64,000 bases of DNA, from contig JAAXJB010000080.1 in assembly GCA_012270065.1 (NCBI GenBank), positions 19,046 to 83,045 of the forward strand. Direction: 5' to 3'. The notes beneath the pieces are model-generated. The model searched no databases, had not been told where the DNA came from, and worked only from the letters and a program-made list of their open reading frames with translations. Shown piece by piece: positions 20,301-27,302 of this stretch (positions are counted from its first letter, which is position 1; the number at the start of each line of letters is the position of its first letter). A program made the position numbers and the translations under genes. The DNA comes from Rubripirellula sp. Its GTDB lineage: Bacteria > Planctomycetota > Planctomycetia > Pirellulales > Pirellulaceae.

Positions 20301-21259
20301 CCGAACTGGTGCCAGACCCGTTGCACGTAACCCGACAGAATTGGATTCAGGTATGCATCAAGAACGGTTGTTTCCGTCCTCGCAACGTATTTGATGAGCG
20401 GTGCAACTTCGCTGGATCGGGAGATGTTGGTAAAGCCTGCTTGGACTGCCAGCTTTTCTACAAGAAGTTCATGTTCATTGTTGATGTGAGAATGCATCAG
20501 GCAGATTGCCAGTGATTCGATGCCTTCCAGTTTGAGTGCAGAAAGCACTTCAGTCACGGAATCGGTATCCATGTCTTCAATGACTGAACCACACGCATCA
20601 AGTCTTCCGTTGATCTCCAAAACACGATCCGTGAGTGGTTCTGTTTTGTTGATGGCGAGTGAAAACAGTTCAGGACGATCCTGTTCTCCGATCCGTAACA
20701 GATCTGCGAACCCTCGTGTCACCAGGACAGCAGTTCTGACACCACTGCGTGTTAGCAGTGCATTGGTACCGCGAGTTGTTCCCAGGCGTACGTCCAATGC
20801 CGGCAAAGAATCGCTCGGGGGTATCCCAAGTAGTAAACGCGTAGCCAGAACGGGCGCTTCAAGTCCGGTTCTGATTTCCAGCATTGCGCCCTGTCTGAGT
20901 TCAGCGAAAGCTTCCATGGTGGACGCTGCGGACGATCTGTCGTTTCTGGAACGGTTGCTTAACTCACTGAGTGGGGTGTCAGCAAATGCCAGAATATCGT
21001 GATCGTGGCTGGTGATCTTCCCAAGTGGCCGTGGATTTCCATCGGGATCAAGAATTGCGATCGTTGCATGATCCCAAAATCCCTGCAGGTCCTGTCCGGC
21101 GAGTTCGGACACTCGAATGCTGTTTTCGGAGACCGTTTCCTCGAACCTGGCACGGATGACACCGCTGCTGAGCACCTTGGTGTGGTACCGCCTTGATTCA
21201 TCATTGACGATGCAGTCAGTAAAAGTCCCTCCTACATCGGCCCATACTGAAATAGTCAT
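17393..21259 (-). CDS. 5-oxoprolinase / hydantoinase, fused A and B subunits
   Basis: A 1288-residue single-chain enzyme, close to the length of eukaryotic OPLAH, predicted to open 5-oxoproline to glutamate using ATP. The HyuA half starts with DVGGTFTDCIVND (phosphate-binding motif at about residues 8-20), has GTTRGTNALLTR near 180 and GLDMGGTSTDVSRYEG near 375. The HyuB half begins about residue 770 with DPVLVEVISRRLQGIADSMG, then NVKERRDYSCAVF, LSNDPYAGGSHLPD and the C-terminal glycine-rich ETPGGGGWG. Single-chain fusion favours 5-oxoprolinase over two-subunit hydantoinases, but N-methylhydantoinase activity cannot be excluded. Its ATG overlaps the trkA stop codon (ATGA), implying translational coupling. 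A gamma-glutamyltransferase occurs 25 kb away, which would supply 5-oxoproline precursors. Confidence 0.9.
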   Translation of the reverse strand: MTISVWADVGGTFTDCIVNDESRRYHTKVLSSGVIRARFEETVSENSIRVSELAGQDLQGFWDHATIAILDPDGNPRPLGKITSHDHDILAFADTPLSELSNRSRNDRSSAASTMEAFAELRQGAMLEIRTGLEAPVLATRLLLGIPPSDSLPALDVRLGTTRGTNALLTRSGVRTAVLVTRGFADLLRIGEQDRPELFSLAINKTEPLTDRVLEINGRLDACGSVIEDMDTDSVTEVLSALKLEGIESLAICLMHSHINNEHELLVEKLAVQAGFTNISRSSEVAPLIKYVARTETTVLDAYLNPILSGYVQRVWHQFGGSSKCHFRLMTSNGTLVAPAAFRGRDSILSGPAGGVVALGHVAEQAGADLAIGLDMGGTSTDVSRYEGRVGRRHESRVAGVRVMTAMMDIETVAAGGGSICQVNSDQRLAVGPESAGANPGPACYGRGGPLTMTDINLLLGRVAEKRFPFPLNRQAASEALQTVLQQLPEDSRLESTESLAEGFLSIAVTHMAEAVRTVSTAEGSDVRNMALVGFGGAAGQHLCRVADVLEMNRILDHPDAGMLSALGMGLARQGEVITRGVYAPVNQIDPESIEAMVTELTGEAAKRLHAEILPGQQVEHTLEADLRYQGTEAPLSIPLHPVETLQTRFHQQHEKAFGYIRSDREIEFVVLRCDATVPTEHEQRTETATNAIQEKERGEFWHDGCWIDVTKIDRDSLGKGTAITGPAIIVSDHSTLIVEPGWKAIKLQNGTIELTRCEAVSTQDPKGGEMTSDPVLVEVISRRLQGIADSMGEVLRRTSISVNVKERRDYSCAVFRHDGSLIANAPHVPVHLGAMGHTVRQIIGQFPEMSPNDCYLSNDPYAGGSHLPDITAITPVFCDPEIVSGKPDFFVASRAHHAEIGGRTPGSMPPNATSLAEEGVLIRNFALLKSGKNHESMLRRLLSTGPYPSRCVEENLADITAQQAAGVYGARALMELSQRYSQKLIDFYMGQILILAGDSMQRWIQTLPDKPMSFEDYLDDGSRIAATLERHANRLEVRFETSPVHPNGFNATPAIVTAATLYVLRCVSESDLPLCDGVLRDVTIDIPEGMLAPPHDSDPAKCPAVVAGNVETSQRIVDVLLGALNAAAASQGTMNNLLIGDSSFGYYETIGGGSGATVDQPGADAVHTHMTNTRITDPEILESRLPIRLRRFAIRQQSGGSGKHRGGNGMIREFEFLKPLVISLLTGRRNVGPYGMLGGQAGKPGTNLLVSGQDTKVLGANVSLTVVAGDRLIIETPGGGGWGKATQ

Positions 21260-22599
21260 GAGTTGAATAACGCCAAGCTGTCTCTTGCTGCCGGTTGATC
21301 AATTAACGCAACAGCAACATCACCTGCTTGAAGTTTATCATTTGCTGTCGGTACGTGAACAAATCCATCGCGTTCAACGGCGGCAATCAGGCAGCGGCCC
21401 GAGAGTGGTAATTCTGCCAGTGTTGCCTGGGTGATCTGTGTGCCCTCGGATACTTCCAATTCATAAATCCCGATGGAACCATTAGGAATCCGGCTCTGAC
21501 TGATGATCGCACCCTCGTTCAGGAAACCAAGAATCTGTCTGGCGGCGACATCTCGCTCGCTGACAGCACGGTCGATTCCCAGTTTGCCAACGACGTTTGC
21601 ATAGTCGGGACGTCCAACAACGCACATCACGCGTGCGGCTCCGAGTTCCCGGGCTTCGACTCCTGCCATGATATTGCTTTCATCATTTCCTGTGCACGCG
21701 ACAAAGTAGTCGACGGTACCACAGCCCTCATCTTCCAGCACGCTGCGTCGATTGGCGTTTGCGTGAATGACGGTTACTCCCGGAAGCAGTTTCGCAAGTC
21801 GATTGCAGTGGGATTCATCGCGTTCAAGCAAGACGATCCGATAGTCACGGCGACTCAATGAGTCCGCAAGGTGATAACCCGTCTCACCACCACCCGCGAT
21901 CATGACACGCTGCTTGAGATGCAGTTCCGACTCAGAGACAAACATTTCTCTGGTTTTGGTGACCATCTCGGGTGCACCAATCAGGCTGACGCGGTCGCCA
22001 CCATGCAGTTCATCCTCTCCGCTGGCAATCCACATGCGACCTTCACGCGCGATGGAGCCAATACGCACGGCTCCGGATATTTTCAGATCCCGAAGCTTGT
22101 GCCCCGCACATGCTGATTTGCCATCCACTTCAACCTCATAGACTTCAAGTTGGCCGCGAGCAAAGTGCTCCAGAGGAATCGCATCAGGATTTCGAATCGC
22201 CCGTGCCAGTTCGAAAGCCGATAGCTGTTCCAGGCTCAACAAGCTGTCAATATTGAAGTGTCGTTGATAATCAAACGTGCTCAGATCATGAAAGGCAGGC
22301 GCGAATACGCGGGCGATACTGCGCCGGGCACCGAGTTCTTTTGCCATGCTGGCCGCAACGATGTTGACTTCATCATCGCCCGTGACAGCCAGACACATGT
22401 CAGCGGAACCGACTTCCGCCTGAAACAGCACCGTGCTTCTGGATGCACTGCCAACAATCGCTTTGACATCCAGTTCGTTATTGATTCGCTGAACGTTCGC
22501 TGCATTGCTGTCAACGACAGTCACGCTGTGACCGCGTCTGCACAGCATGTCTGCAACCCAGCGGCCAACTGTGCCAGCACCAAGAGTCAGAACTCGCAT
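21256..22599 (-). CDS. trkA: Trk potassium uptake regulatory subunit TrkA
   Basis: A 447-residue cytoplasmic protein with two RCK units, each an N-terminal NAD-binding fold plus a TrkA-C domain. The first fold shows GAGTVGRWVADML at residues 7-19 with VTVVDSNAANV; the second shows AGGGETGYHLADSL near 235 with IVLLERDESH. TrkA-C segments contain IGSIAREGRMW with GDRVSLIGA, and LIAAVERDGFVHVP with GDVAVALID. It gates a TrkH/TrkG-type potassium channel in response to nucleotide. No trkH is visible in the window, so the membrane partner must be elsewhere. The stop overlaps the start of the 5-oxoprolinase gene by 4 bases. The start ATG at 22599 is unambiguous. Confidence 0.95.
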   Translation of the reverse strand: MRVLTLGAGTVGRWVADMLCRRGHSVTVVDSNAANVQRINNELDVKAIVGSASRSTVLFQAEVGSADMCLAVTGDDEVNIVAASMAKELGARRSIARVFAPAFHDLSTFDYQRHFNIDSLLSLEQLSAFELARAIRNPDAIPLEHFARGQLEVYEVEVDGKSACAGHKLRDLKISGAVRIGSIAREGRMWIASGEDELHGGDRVSLIGAPEMVTKTREMFVSESELHLKQRVMIAGGGETGYHLADSLSRRDYRIVLLERDESHCNRLAKLLPGVTVIHANANRRSVLEDEGCGTVDYFVACTGNDESNIMAGVEARELGAARVMCVVGRPDYANVVGKLGIDRAVSERDVAARQILGFLNEGAIISQSRIPNGSIGIYELEVSEGTQITQATLAELPLSGRCLIAAVERDGFVHVPTANDKLQAGDVAVALIDQPAARDSLALFNS

Positions 22600-23012
22600 G
22601 TCATTCAGTCTGTAGGAAAGGAGAAAATGAGTGCCCGTTTTTGAACGCAGGCGGTGAATGTGTCAAGGATTTGAGAATTAATGGTGTCTTGCCAGAACGA
22701 GGGTTCATTTGGCTGATGTGCATTGGTTGGTGTCGAAACGGAGCCACCACCCAAGGTGTTGTCAAACCATCGTGGAAGCCTCAGGCGAGCTGCCCCGGAA
22801 AGCACACCGGCTGATGTGGTGATTCGAAGGGTTTCCCGTCCGGACAAATGCCCTTGCCCACTGACATGTCATCAGTTTGCAAACTTCCGATGAAGACCAA
22901 CCAGTCGTTCAGGTGGAGCAACTGCCGTTGAGAAATGTCGGATACGCAACCTTTGTATGAGTGGATTTTGTGATGTGATCCTGAATTCGAAGGCTGAATG
23001 TCATGACAGACG
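22600..23012. other. intergenic region upstream of trkA
   Basis: No convincing gene. Two minus-strand open frames exist (22605-22847 and 22781-23095). The second overlaps the small membrane protein gene in another frame and looks like a shadow, although it reads a lipobox-like LTGC. The trkA promoter should be here. Confidence 0.5.
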
Positions 23013-23204
23013 CTAAAGCAGCCAGTCAAGAATGCAAATGATAATGAAGAGAGTGCCCATGAAACCGGTAATCCAACGCCCGGTTTGCAAGGCATGTTGA
23101 AGAATCAGTTTCGTATTTTCATGGCGTGTTGCGCCAAAGACCAGCGAGATGGCGATGATCAGTGGCAAGTAGTAAAGCAGATAACTCGGAGAGATAGGAA
23201 GCAT
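23013..23204 (-). CDS. small two-segment membrane protein (63 aa)
   Basis: No named family recognised. From the ATG at 23204 the product has two hydrophobic stretches, YLLYYLPLIIAISLVFGAT and WITGFMGTLFIIICILDWLL, separated by a polar loop with HENTKLILQHALQTGR. This pattern fits a two-pass inner-membrane protein with both ends on the same side. A TTG at 23297 would overlap the stop of the preceding gene as TTGA and add 31 residues without hydrophobic character; the ATG is preferred, but the overlap leaves the question open. It lies immediately downstream of the TM2/DUF6677-like gene and is probably cotranscribed, suggesting the two act together in the membrane. Confidence 0.65.
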   Translation of the reverse strand: MLPISPSYLLYYLPLIIAISLVFGATRHENTKLILQHALQTGRWITGFMGTLFIIICILDWLL

Positions 23205-23293
23205 TTTTGTGTCGTCGGAAAATTGTTTGACGGGATGCCTGTTAAAGGGAGATGTCTGGTCGAGAAATGGAAACAAAGTTCCCTGCCAGATGA

Positions 23294-23905
23294 TCAATCA
23301 GAATCCTTGAGGTCTGCGTCCTCTTCGGATTCCTTTTCTTCTTTCTTTTTGCCACTGATGGGAACCGAAAGTGGTCCGCCGTAGGCATCATAGATCACGA
23401 GGATGTTGAGCAAGCCAGCAATCACGGTATACCAGGTCCCCATTTCGTATCCGGCGCCATGCCGCGCGTACCACGCGGAAACCTCATCTGCTGCGCTTTC
23501 CTCGACAGGACGCAGGGGAGGAGCCATGAAACCGCCCCAGTACGGTTCGTAGTTTCTCGATGTTTCGCCGTCTTTGGTTGTCGAGTCCTTCATCAGCTTG
23601 GCTTGAAGCAATGCTGGTAAAGCGGCGCCGCCGACTCCAGCTTGCAAGAAGTAGTGCCATCGCTTGTCGCCTGGAACCCATGAGGCATAAACCACATGAC
23701 CACCACCCAAAGCAAACCCAAGAATCCAAGCTGACAAAATACAGACCAGAAATAGAACTCCCTTGGCATGACGACCTTGGTAAAAATGGCCGGCACCGGG
23801 AATCAGCCAAGCTAGCAATGCTGCCAAGGACCGATTTCGGAGATCAATCCGCTCGCCGTCCACCAAAATGGTGTTTTTTGTCTCAGCTGTCATCTGTGGC
23901 TTCAT
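23294..23905 (-). CDS. polytopic membrane protein, DUF6677/TM2-like
   Basis: A 203-residue protein. The N-terminal membrane region contains LAALLAWLIPGAGHFYQGR followed by KGVLFLVCILSAWILGFALG. This 'end-of-helix Pro-Gly-Gly-His-Phe-Tyr-Gln-Gly' arrangement resembles TM2-type and planctomycete DUF6677 proteins. Another hydrophobic stretch, LQAGVGGAALPALLQA, follows, then a soluble loop with EPYWGGFMAPPL, then a C-terminal hydrophobic segment WYTVIAGLLNILVIYDAYG. The tail KKKEEKESEEDADLKDSD is strongly charged. Function is unknown. It is the first gene of a two-gene minus-strand unit with the 63-residue membrane protein. The ATG at 23905 is used; ATG at 23893 is also possible. Family naming is from memory of the motif and is moderate. 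Confidence 0.7.
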   Translation of the reverse strand: MKPQMTAETKNTILVDGERIDLRNRSLAALLAWLIPGAGHFYQGRHAKGVLFLVCILSAWILGFALGGGHVVYASWVPGDKRWHYFLQAGVGGAALPALLQAKLMKDSTTKDGETSRNYEPYWGGFMAPPLRPVEESAADEVSAWYARHGAGYEMGTWYTVIAGLLNILVIYDAYGGPLSVPISGKKKEEKESEEDADLKDSD

Positions 23906-24071
23906 GTTGGTGGCTCAAAAACTCTGGTTTCCCTGCCCCATTGTGAAAGAAAGCGGTGGGTTGCGATAGGTGAATCAAATCTGATCAAGCTTGTCTTGAC
24001 TTCGTCCTCGCTGATTCAGTAAACCCCAACCTCAAATTGTTGATTTCTACCATTCGCTGGACGGCATTCGC

Positions 24072-24686
24072 ATGGCTCGCTTCGTTCTTGGATTCACCTG
24101 TTCTCTCATTGTATCGATCACAATTGGCTGTGGCTCAGGGACACCGGTGGCCGACAACCCGGCAGCACCCGGGCAGCAGTCGAATGATTCAACCGGCAGC
24201 AATCAGTCGCCTGCGATTACGAGTCCACCACCCACCGATATCGTTAGTCAATTTTTGGATGAAATTCGCCGTGGTGGCGAGGATTCCAGGGCAAATTCAC
24301 TGTTGACCGCGCGAGCACAAAGCGAACTCAATCGTATCGGGCAGACGATCCAGCCTATCGGATCACCCAACGCCAGTTTCAAAGTTACTCGCTACGAACT
24401 GCATCCCGAGGATGACACGGCAGCCATGGTGCATAGCATTTGGTCCGAGCCTGATGCCGAAGGTGGCAGTATCGCCTCCTCGCAAGTCGTTTGGGCGCTC
24501 AGGCAGGAGAAAAATGGCTGGCGAATCAGTGGTTTGGCGATCACGATCGATCCTGAGGCGGAGGATCCTGTGGTCTTCAATTTCGAGGATGGAACGCAAA
24601 TGGCGGCCATGCTTTCCGAGCCAGCTGCAGACAATTCAGAAGTTTCATCGCAGGCAGCCGCACCCGACGCGACTCTCAAACGCTGA
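24072..24686 (+). CDS. predicted lipoprotein of unknown function
   Basis: A 204-residue protein with a lipoprotein signal: MARFVLGFTCSLIVSITIGC places Cys20 in a lipobox. After it comes a Pro/Ser/Thr/Gln-rich spacer (residues 21-58). The domain from about 60 to 170 includes IVSQFLDEIRRGGEDSRAN, a possible nuclear-transport-factor-2-like or 'DUF4878-like' alpha+beta arrangement (helix, then strands such as FKVTRYELHPEDDTAAMVHS and VVWALRQEKNGWRISGLAI). That comparison is by pattern only. Closely similar lipoproteins are common in planctomycete genomes but unassigned. It is divergent from the DUF6677-like gene. A possible terminator follows 20 bases after the stop. Confidence 0.75.
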   Translation: MARFVLGFTCSLIVSITIGCGSGTPVADNPAAPGQQSNDSTGSNQSPAITSPPPTDIVSQFLDEIRRGGEDSRANSLLTARAQSELNRIGQTIQPIGSPNASFKVTRYELHPEDDTAAMVHSIWSEPDAEGGSIASSQVVWALRQEKNGWRISGLAITIDPEAEDPVVFNFEDGTQMAAMLSEPAADNSEVSSQAAAPDATLKR

Positions 24687-24706
24687 TCTCAAACGCCGAT
24701 CCGTCT

Positions 24707-24746
24707 TCCCGTTGCTATTCGCAATGGGAGATATTCTTGCTTTTTT
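24707..24746 (+). terminator. putative rho-independent terminator after the lipoprotein gene
   Basis: TCCCGTTGC at 24707-24715 pairs with GCAATGGGA at 24721-24729 (nine pairs, one G-T wobble) across a five-base loop. The T6 tract comes only at 24741-24746, eleven bases after the stem, so this is a weak match. A second hairpin, GAATAA-GGGCG-TTATTC, follows at 24750-24766. Confidence 0.4.
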
Positions 24747-24887
24747 CCTGAATAAGGGCGTTATTCATTCCCTTTTCTGGTTTTTTCCAAGGGTAGCGGA
24801 CTCCATTCATCTTCGGTATCGCTGCCAGCGAAGCGGATGAAGGGCTTGCTTTGTGGCAATAATTGACGATTTTCAAGTCAGGCCCGA

Positions 24888-24915
24888 TTGACACCCATGT
24901 GTCGCTAGTTACCCT
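24888..24915 (+). promoter_or_regulatory. possible promoter upstream of the Cys-rich protein gene
   Basis: TTGACA at 24888-24893 is an exact -35 consensus; 16 bases later TACCCT at 24910-24915 is a poor -10. If used, it would give a 5' leader of nearly 190 bases. Planctomycete promoters are not well defined by eye, so this is tentative. Confidence 0.25.
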
Positions 24916-25002
24916 ATCGCTCGAAATTACGCGGTCGGAATATTCTTCGTAAACAGCCTAGATTGTTTTCTTGGGGTTCCTTACCGCAGCATTCGTGAGC
25001 CT

Positions 25003-25052
25003 GCTGACGCGTTGTCAGCGGCACGAGATGTGGGGCCTCAGGAATCAGGCCC
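25003..25052 (+). promoter_or_regulatory. two hairpins in the 5' leader of the Cys-rich protein gene
   Basis: GCTGAC (25003-25008) pairs with GTCAGC (25014-25019), and GGGCCT (25033-25038) pairs with AGGCCC (25047-25052). Both stems are perfect six-base stems 56-106 bases before the start codon. No T tract follows, so they are more likely leader structures than terminators. Confidence 0.35.
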
Positions 25053-25108
25053 ATAACCATGATGTGCGAATTCGGATCGCACCTAACTCCGAACTCTGGA
25101 GATTGAAG

Positions 25109-25561
25109 ATGAATCGGACTGTGGTGAGCGGCATTGCCGCGTTCGCACTGTTGATTGGTGCTGGACTTTCAATGACCGACACAACTGCCGAAGCTGGTCG
25201 CTGCGGCGGAGGACTTCTTTCCAAGCTGCAAGCCAAGAGCTGTGGCGGAAGCGTCCTGAGCAACATTAACCTTGACCTTGGTAGCAAGAGCTGCAGCGGT
25301 GGCCTGCTTGCACGCCTGAAGGCAAAGCACGCTGCAGACTGCTGTGCTCCTGAGCCAGCCCCATGTGCAGAGCCAGCTCCATGCGAGCCAGAGCCATGTG
25401 CAACCGAAGCAGAGTGCTGCGAAAAGCCTTGCCTGCTTGAGCGTCTGATGAGCAAGTTGCGTCGCAACAAGTGCTGCGAAGATCCTTGTGCAGAAGAAGC
25501 TGAGAGCAGCAGCGACGAAGCTCCCGCTGCTCCTGCGGCAGAGGAAAAAGCTGATGCGTGA
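25109..25561 (+). CDS. secreted cysteine-rich repeat protein (150 aa)
   Basis: The ATG at 25109 gives a 150-residue product with a Sec signal (IAAFALLIGAGLSM, cleavage near AEA-GR). The mature part carries 14 cysteines, six of them in three CC pairs. It has an imperfect internal repeat of the type LLxKLxAKxC: GGLLSKLQAKSC, GGLLARLKAKHAADCC and CLLERLMSKLRRNKCC. A Pro/Glu/Cys region (EPAPCAEPAPCEPEPC) lies in the middle. The C-terminus is acidic and Ala-rich. No family name is known to me; similar Cys/Pro-rich small secreted proteins are seen in Planctomycetes. A disulfide-linked surface or metal-binding role is inference only. The gene stands alone, with a leader of hairpins upstream and a strong terminator 60 bases downstream. 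Confidence 0.75.
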   Translation: MNRTVVSGIAAFALLIGAGLSMTDTTAEAGRCGGGLLSKLQAKSCGGSVLSNINLDLGSKSCSGGLLARLKAKHAADCCAPEPAPCAEPAPCEPEPCATEAECCEKPCLLERLMSKLRRNKCCEDPCAEEAESSSDEAPAAPAAEEKADA

Positions 25562-25613
25562 TCGCAGTTGAAAATCGCTTCGTGGTGAAGATTCACCCCC
25601 GCGGTTGACCAAC

Positions 25614-26816
25614 TCACGTTACCCCGTCGATCTCAAGATCGACGGGGTTTTTTTGTGTTTCGACGAGCTGTTCGACAACATCCGGACGCAATCGTGCCAC
25701 GTTGTTGAAGTCATCAATGTCATCAGGCTTCAAATAAAGGTGTTCGGAATCGTCCGAGTCTTGAACATAGAACCAGTCGGCTGTCGTGACGGCACGCAGA
25801 ATCCGGTCAGATTTCGTGGTGACGGATGCGTTTTCGTCGGATTGGCACCATTGTTCGGGTGACCACTGAAAGGATCCTTTTCCCTCTGTTGAGCAATGAG
25901 TCGCGATTTCGTTCAGGATCATCGGAAACGTGTCACCCGCCCTCAACTGAGGCAGATGCAGTGGTCCAAGGTCACTGACAATCAGTGGCAGACGGATGTC
26001 GGCGCTGCGCAGTGGCCCCTGTCGATGTCCAATCCATCCATTCTGCCCCAACTGGAAACCACTTGTGCCGACGATCACAACGCGAGGGTCATCGACGCTG
26101 AGCGAAGTCAGCAGGATTTCTATCAGCACATCCAGGAGACGAATCTGGCATCCGTAGGTGCGCATCCATGAAGTGACCAGATCAGGATGTGGTTCTGTCG
26201 GTATTTGCAAACTGGGTGGTGCAAGATCGTCGAAATAGGGCGGCAGATTCTCGATTCTCTCGGTGACTTCCTCATCTGTTCCGAGCAATTCGACATCTTC
26301 GGAGGGCTCCAGGGGTTCCTGATCGACTTCATCCAGCAGCGCCAAATAACGCGGGGCATCCCATCGTCGGGTTAAAAAATCACTATGGAGCCAAAGGACG
26401 CTCCAGTCGTTTTCCTCTGCGTCACGTTCAATTGCAGCGGCAACCAACCGACCCAGTTGAGTGTCGACAATATCGTCGGATGGACCGTTTTCTTCTTCGC
26501 GATCGTGCAGGGTATGCATCTGATCGAAGGGAAGTTGTTCAAATCGTTTCGAAACATCCTCGACATCAGTGATCAACTCAACACTTCCGGTTGCCTGCCA
26601 TTTGTCCCTCCAGCTTGATGTTTGATCTGGAATCTCCGTCATCCGCAGAAACATGTTGGTTGGCTGATCATCCGTGGCTAGCCAGCGATCCCAGACGCAT
26701 CCTGTGCTGGCAATCGCGTCGATGGCCGGGGTTTGATTCCATGATGAGCCATAGCAACCCAAAGCAGATGGCGTCAGTCCTTCAAGCGAGAGGATAACGA
26801 GCGGTCGGGGCTTCAA
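25614..26816 (-). CDS. sulfatase-fold protein lacking catalytic residues
   Basis: A 400-residue protein that follows the sulfatase/alkaline-phosphatase fold but has lost the active site. The first strand reads VILSLEGLTPSALGCYG, where active sulfatases have Asp-Asp instead of Leu-Glu. The region expected to hold CxPxR reads ATDDQPTNMFLRM. The C-terminal fold marker is still visible: GWIGHRQGPLRSADIRLPLI. The product has no signal peptide, unlike the other two sulfatases here, so it is probably cytoplasmic. The start is a TTG at 26816 (MKPRPLVI), as no better start lies upstream. Its last codons form one arm of the terminator of the convergent Cys-rich gene. Role unknown; a binding or regulatory pseudo-enzyme is possible. 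Confidence 0.75.
   Translation of the reverse strand: MKPRPLVILSLEGLTPSALGCYGSSWNQTPAIDAIASTGCVWDRWLATDDQPTNMFLRMTEIPDQTSSWRDKWQATGSVELITDVEDVSKRFEQLPFDQMHTLHDREEENGPSDDIVDTQLGRLVAAAIERDAEENDWSVLWLHSDFLTRRWDAPRYLALLDEVDQEPLEPSEDVELLGTDEEVTERIENLPPYFDDLAPPSLQIPTEPHPDLVTSWMRTYGCQIRLLDVLIEILLTSLSVDDPRVVIVGTSGFQLGQNGWIGHRQGPLRSADIRLPLIVSDLGPLHLPQLRAGDTFPMILNEIATHCSTEGKGSFQWSPEQWCQSDENASVTTKSDRILRAVTTADWFYVQDSDDSEHLYLKPDDIDDFNNVARLRPDVVEQLVETQKNPVDLEIDGVT
25622..25654 (+). terminator. strong rho-independent terminator inside the 3' end of the convergent gene
   Basis: CCCCGTCGATC (25622-25632) and GATCGACGGGG (25637-25647) form an 11-base perfect stem with a TCAA loop, followed by seven T (25648-25654). 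Oriented for the plus-strand Cys-rich gene. The same bases encode the Pro-Val-Asp-Leu-Glu-Ile-Asp-Gly end of the minus-strand gene. Confidence 0.9.
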
Positions 26817-27184
26817 GTGAGTTCCAGCAGGTAAGAGATCATCAATGGTGGGATTTAGCTATGTTTTAAACCTTTCAAGACGGAACGTGTTAGGCGTGGC
26901 GGGCAAGACAGGAGCATTTTCCTGCTGTGTAGCCGTGAGCACATATCGATGAGTACCACTTTTTCCAGCCATTGGCTGTTTCCTCTGCCAGTGCCCCGGT
27001 GGCAAAGCCGGTACACGCATGATTGACTTGAAACGCATCCGGCCAACTGGGTGTGCCGGTTGGTGAGATCACTCTGTGAGAAGCCATCAAGGGCCCGTTC
27101 GGTGCCCTGTGGCATTTGTGTTTGCCGGGTTGCTGCTTTGTTGAATGCCGTTTCGCGGACCCGGCGTGCGTTTCCAGGCCGATT
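26817..27184. other. intergenic region between the sulfatase-fold gene and lpdA
   Basis: No gene recognised. Short minus-strand frames around 26855-27115 look like chance frames. The lpdA-proximal end passes into the KKPAKA-type tandem repeat. Confidence 0.5.
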
Positions 27185-27302
27185 TCATGCTTGCACTGGC
27201 TTCTTTAACGCTTTCGCGGGCCTCTTTAACACTTTCGCGGGCCTCTTTAACGCTTTCGCGGGCTTCTTTAACGCTTTCGTGGGCCTCTTCACGCTTTCGC
27301 GG
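27185..27302 (-). repeat. 21-bp tandem repeat at the 3' end of lpdA, encoding a KKPAKAL-type tail out of frame
   Basis: On the plus strand, units starting GCCTCTTTAACGCTTTC or GCTTCTTTAACG lie at 27199-27219, 27220-27240, 27241-27261 and 27262-27282 (21 bases each). A fifth, at 27283-27302, is only 20 bases. Read on the minus strand, each unit encodes seven residues of the form KKPAKAL or KRPAKVL. The 20-base unit carries the lpdA TGA stop (27289-27291). Restoring the missing base would extend LpdA through the array to a TGA at 27185-27187. Confidence 0.85.

Noticed and set aside
22781..23095. Minus-strand frame with an apparent lipobox (LTGC)
   Set aside because: It overlaps the 63-residue membrane protein in another frame, so the hydrophobic run is a shifted reading of a membrane helix.
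27199..27302. Possible CRISPR or REP element downstream of lpdA
   Set aside because: Contiguous 21-base units without spacers, in a coding-like pattern; a tandem repeat is sufficient.
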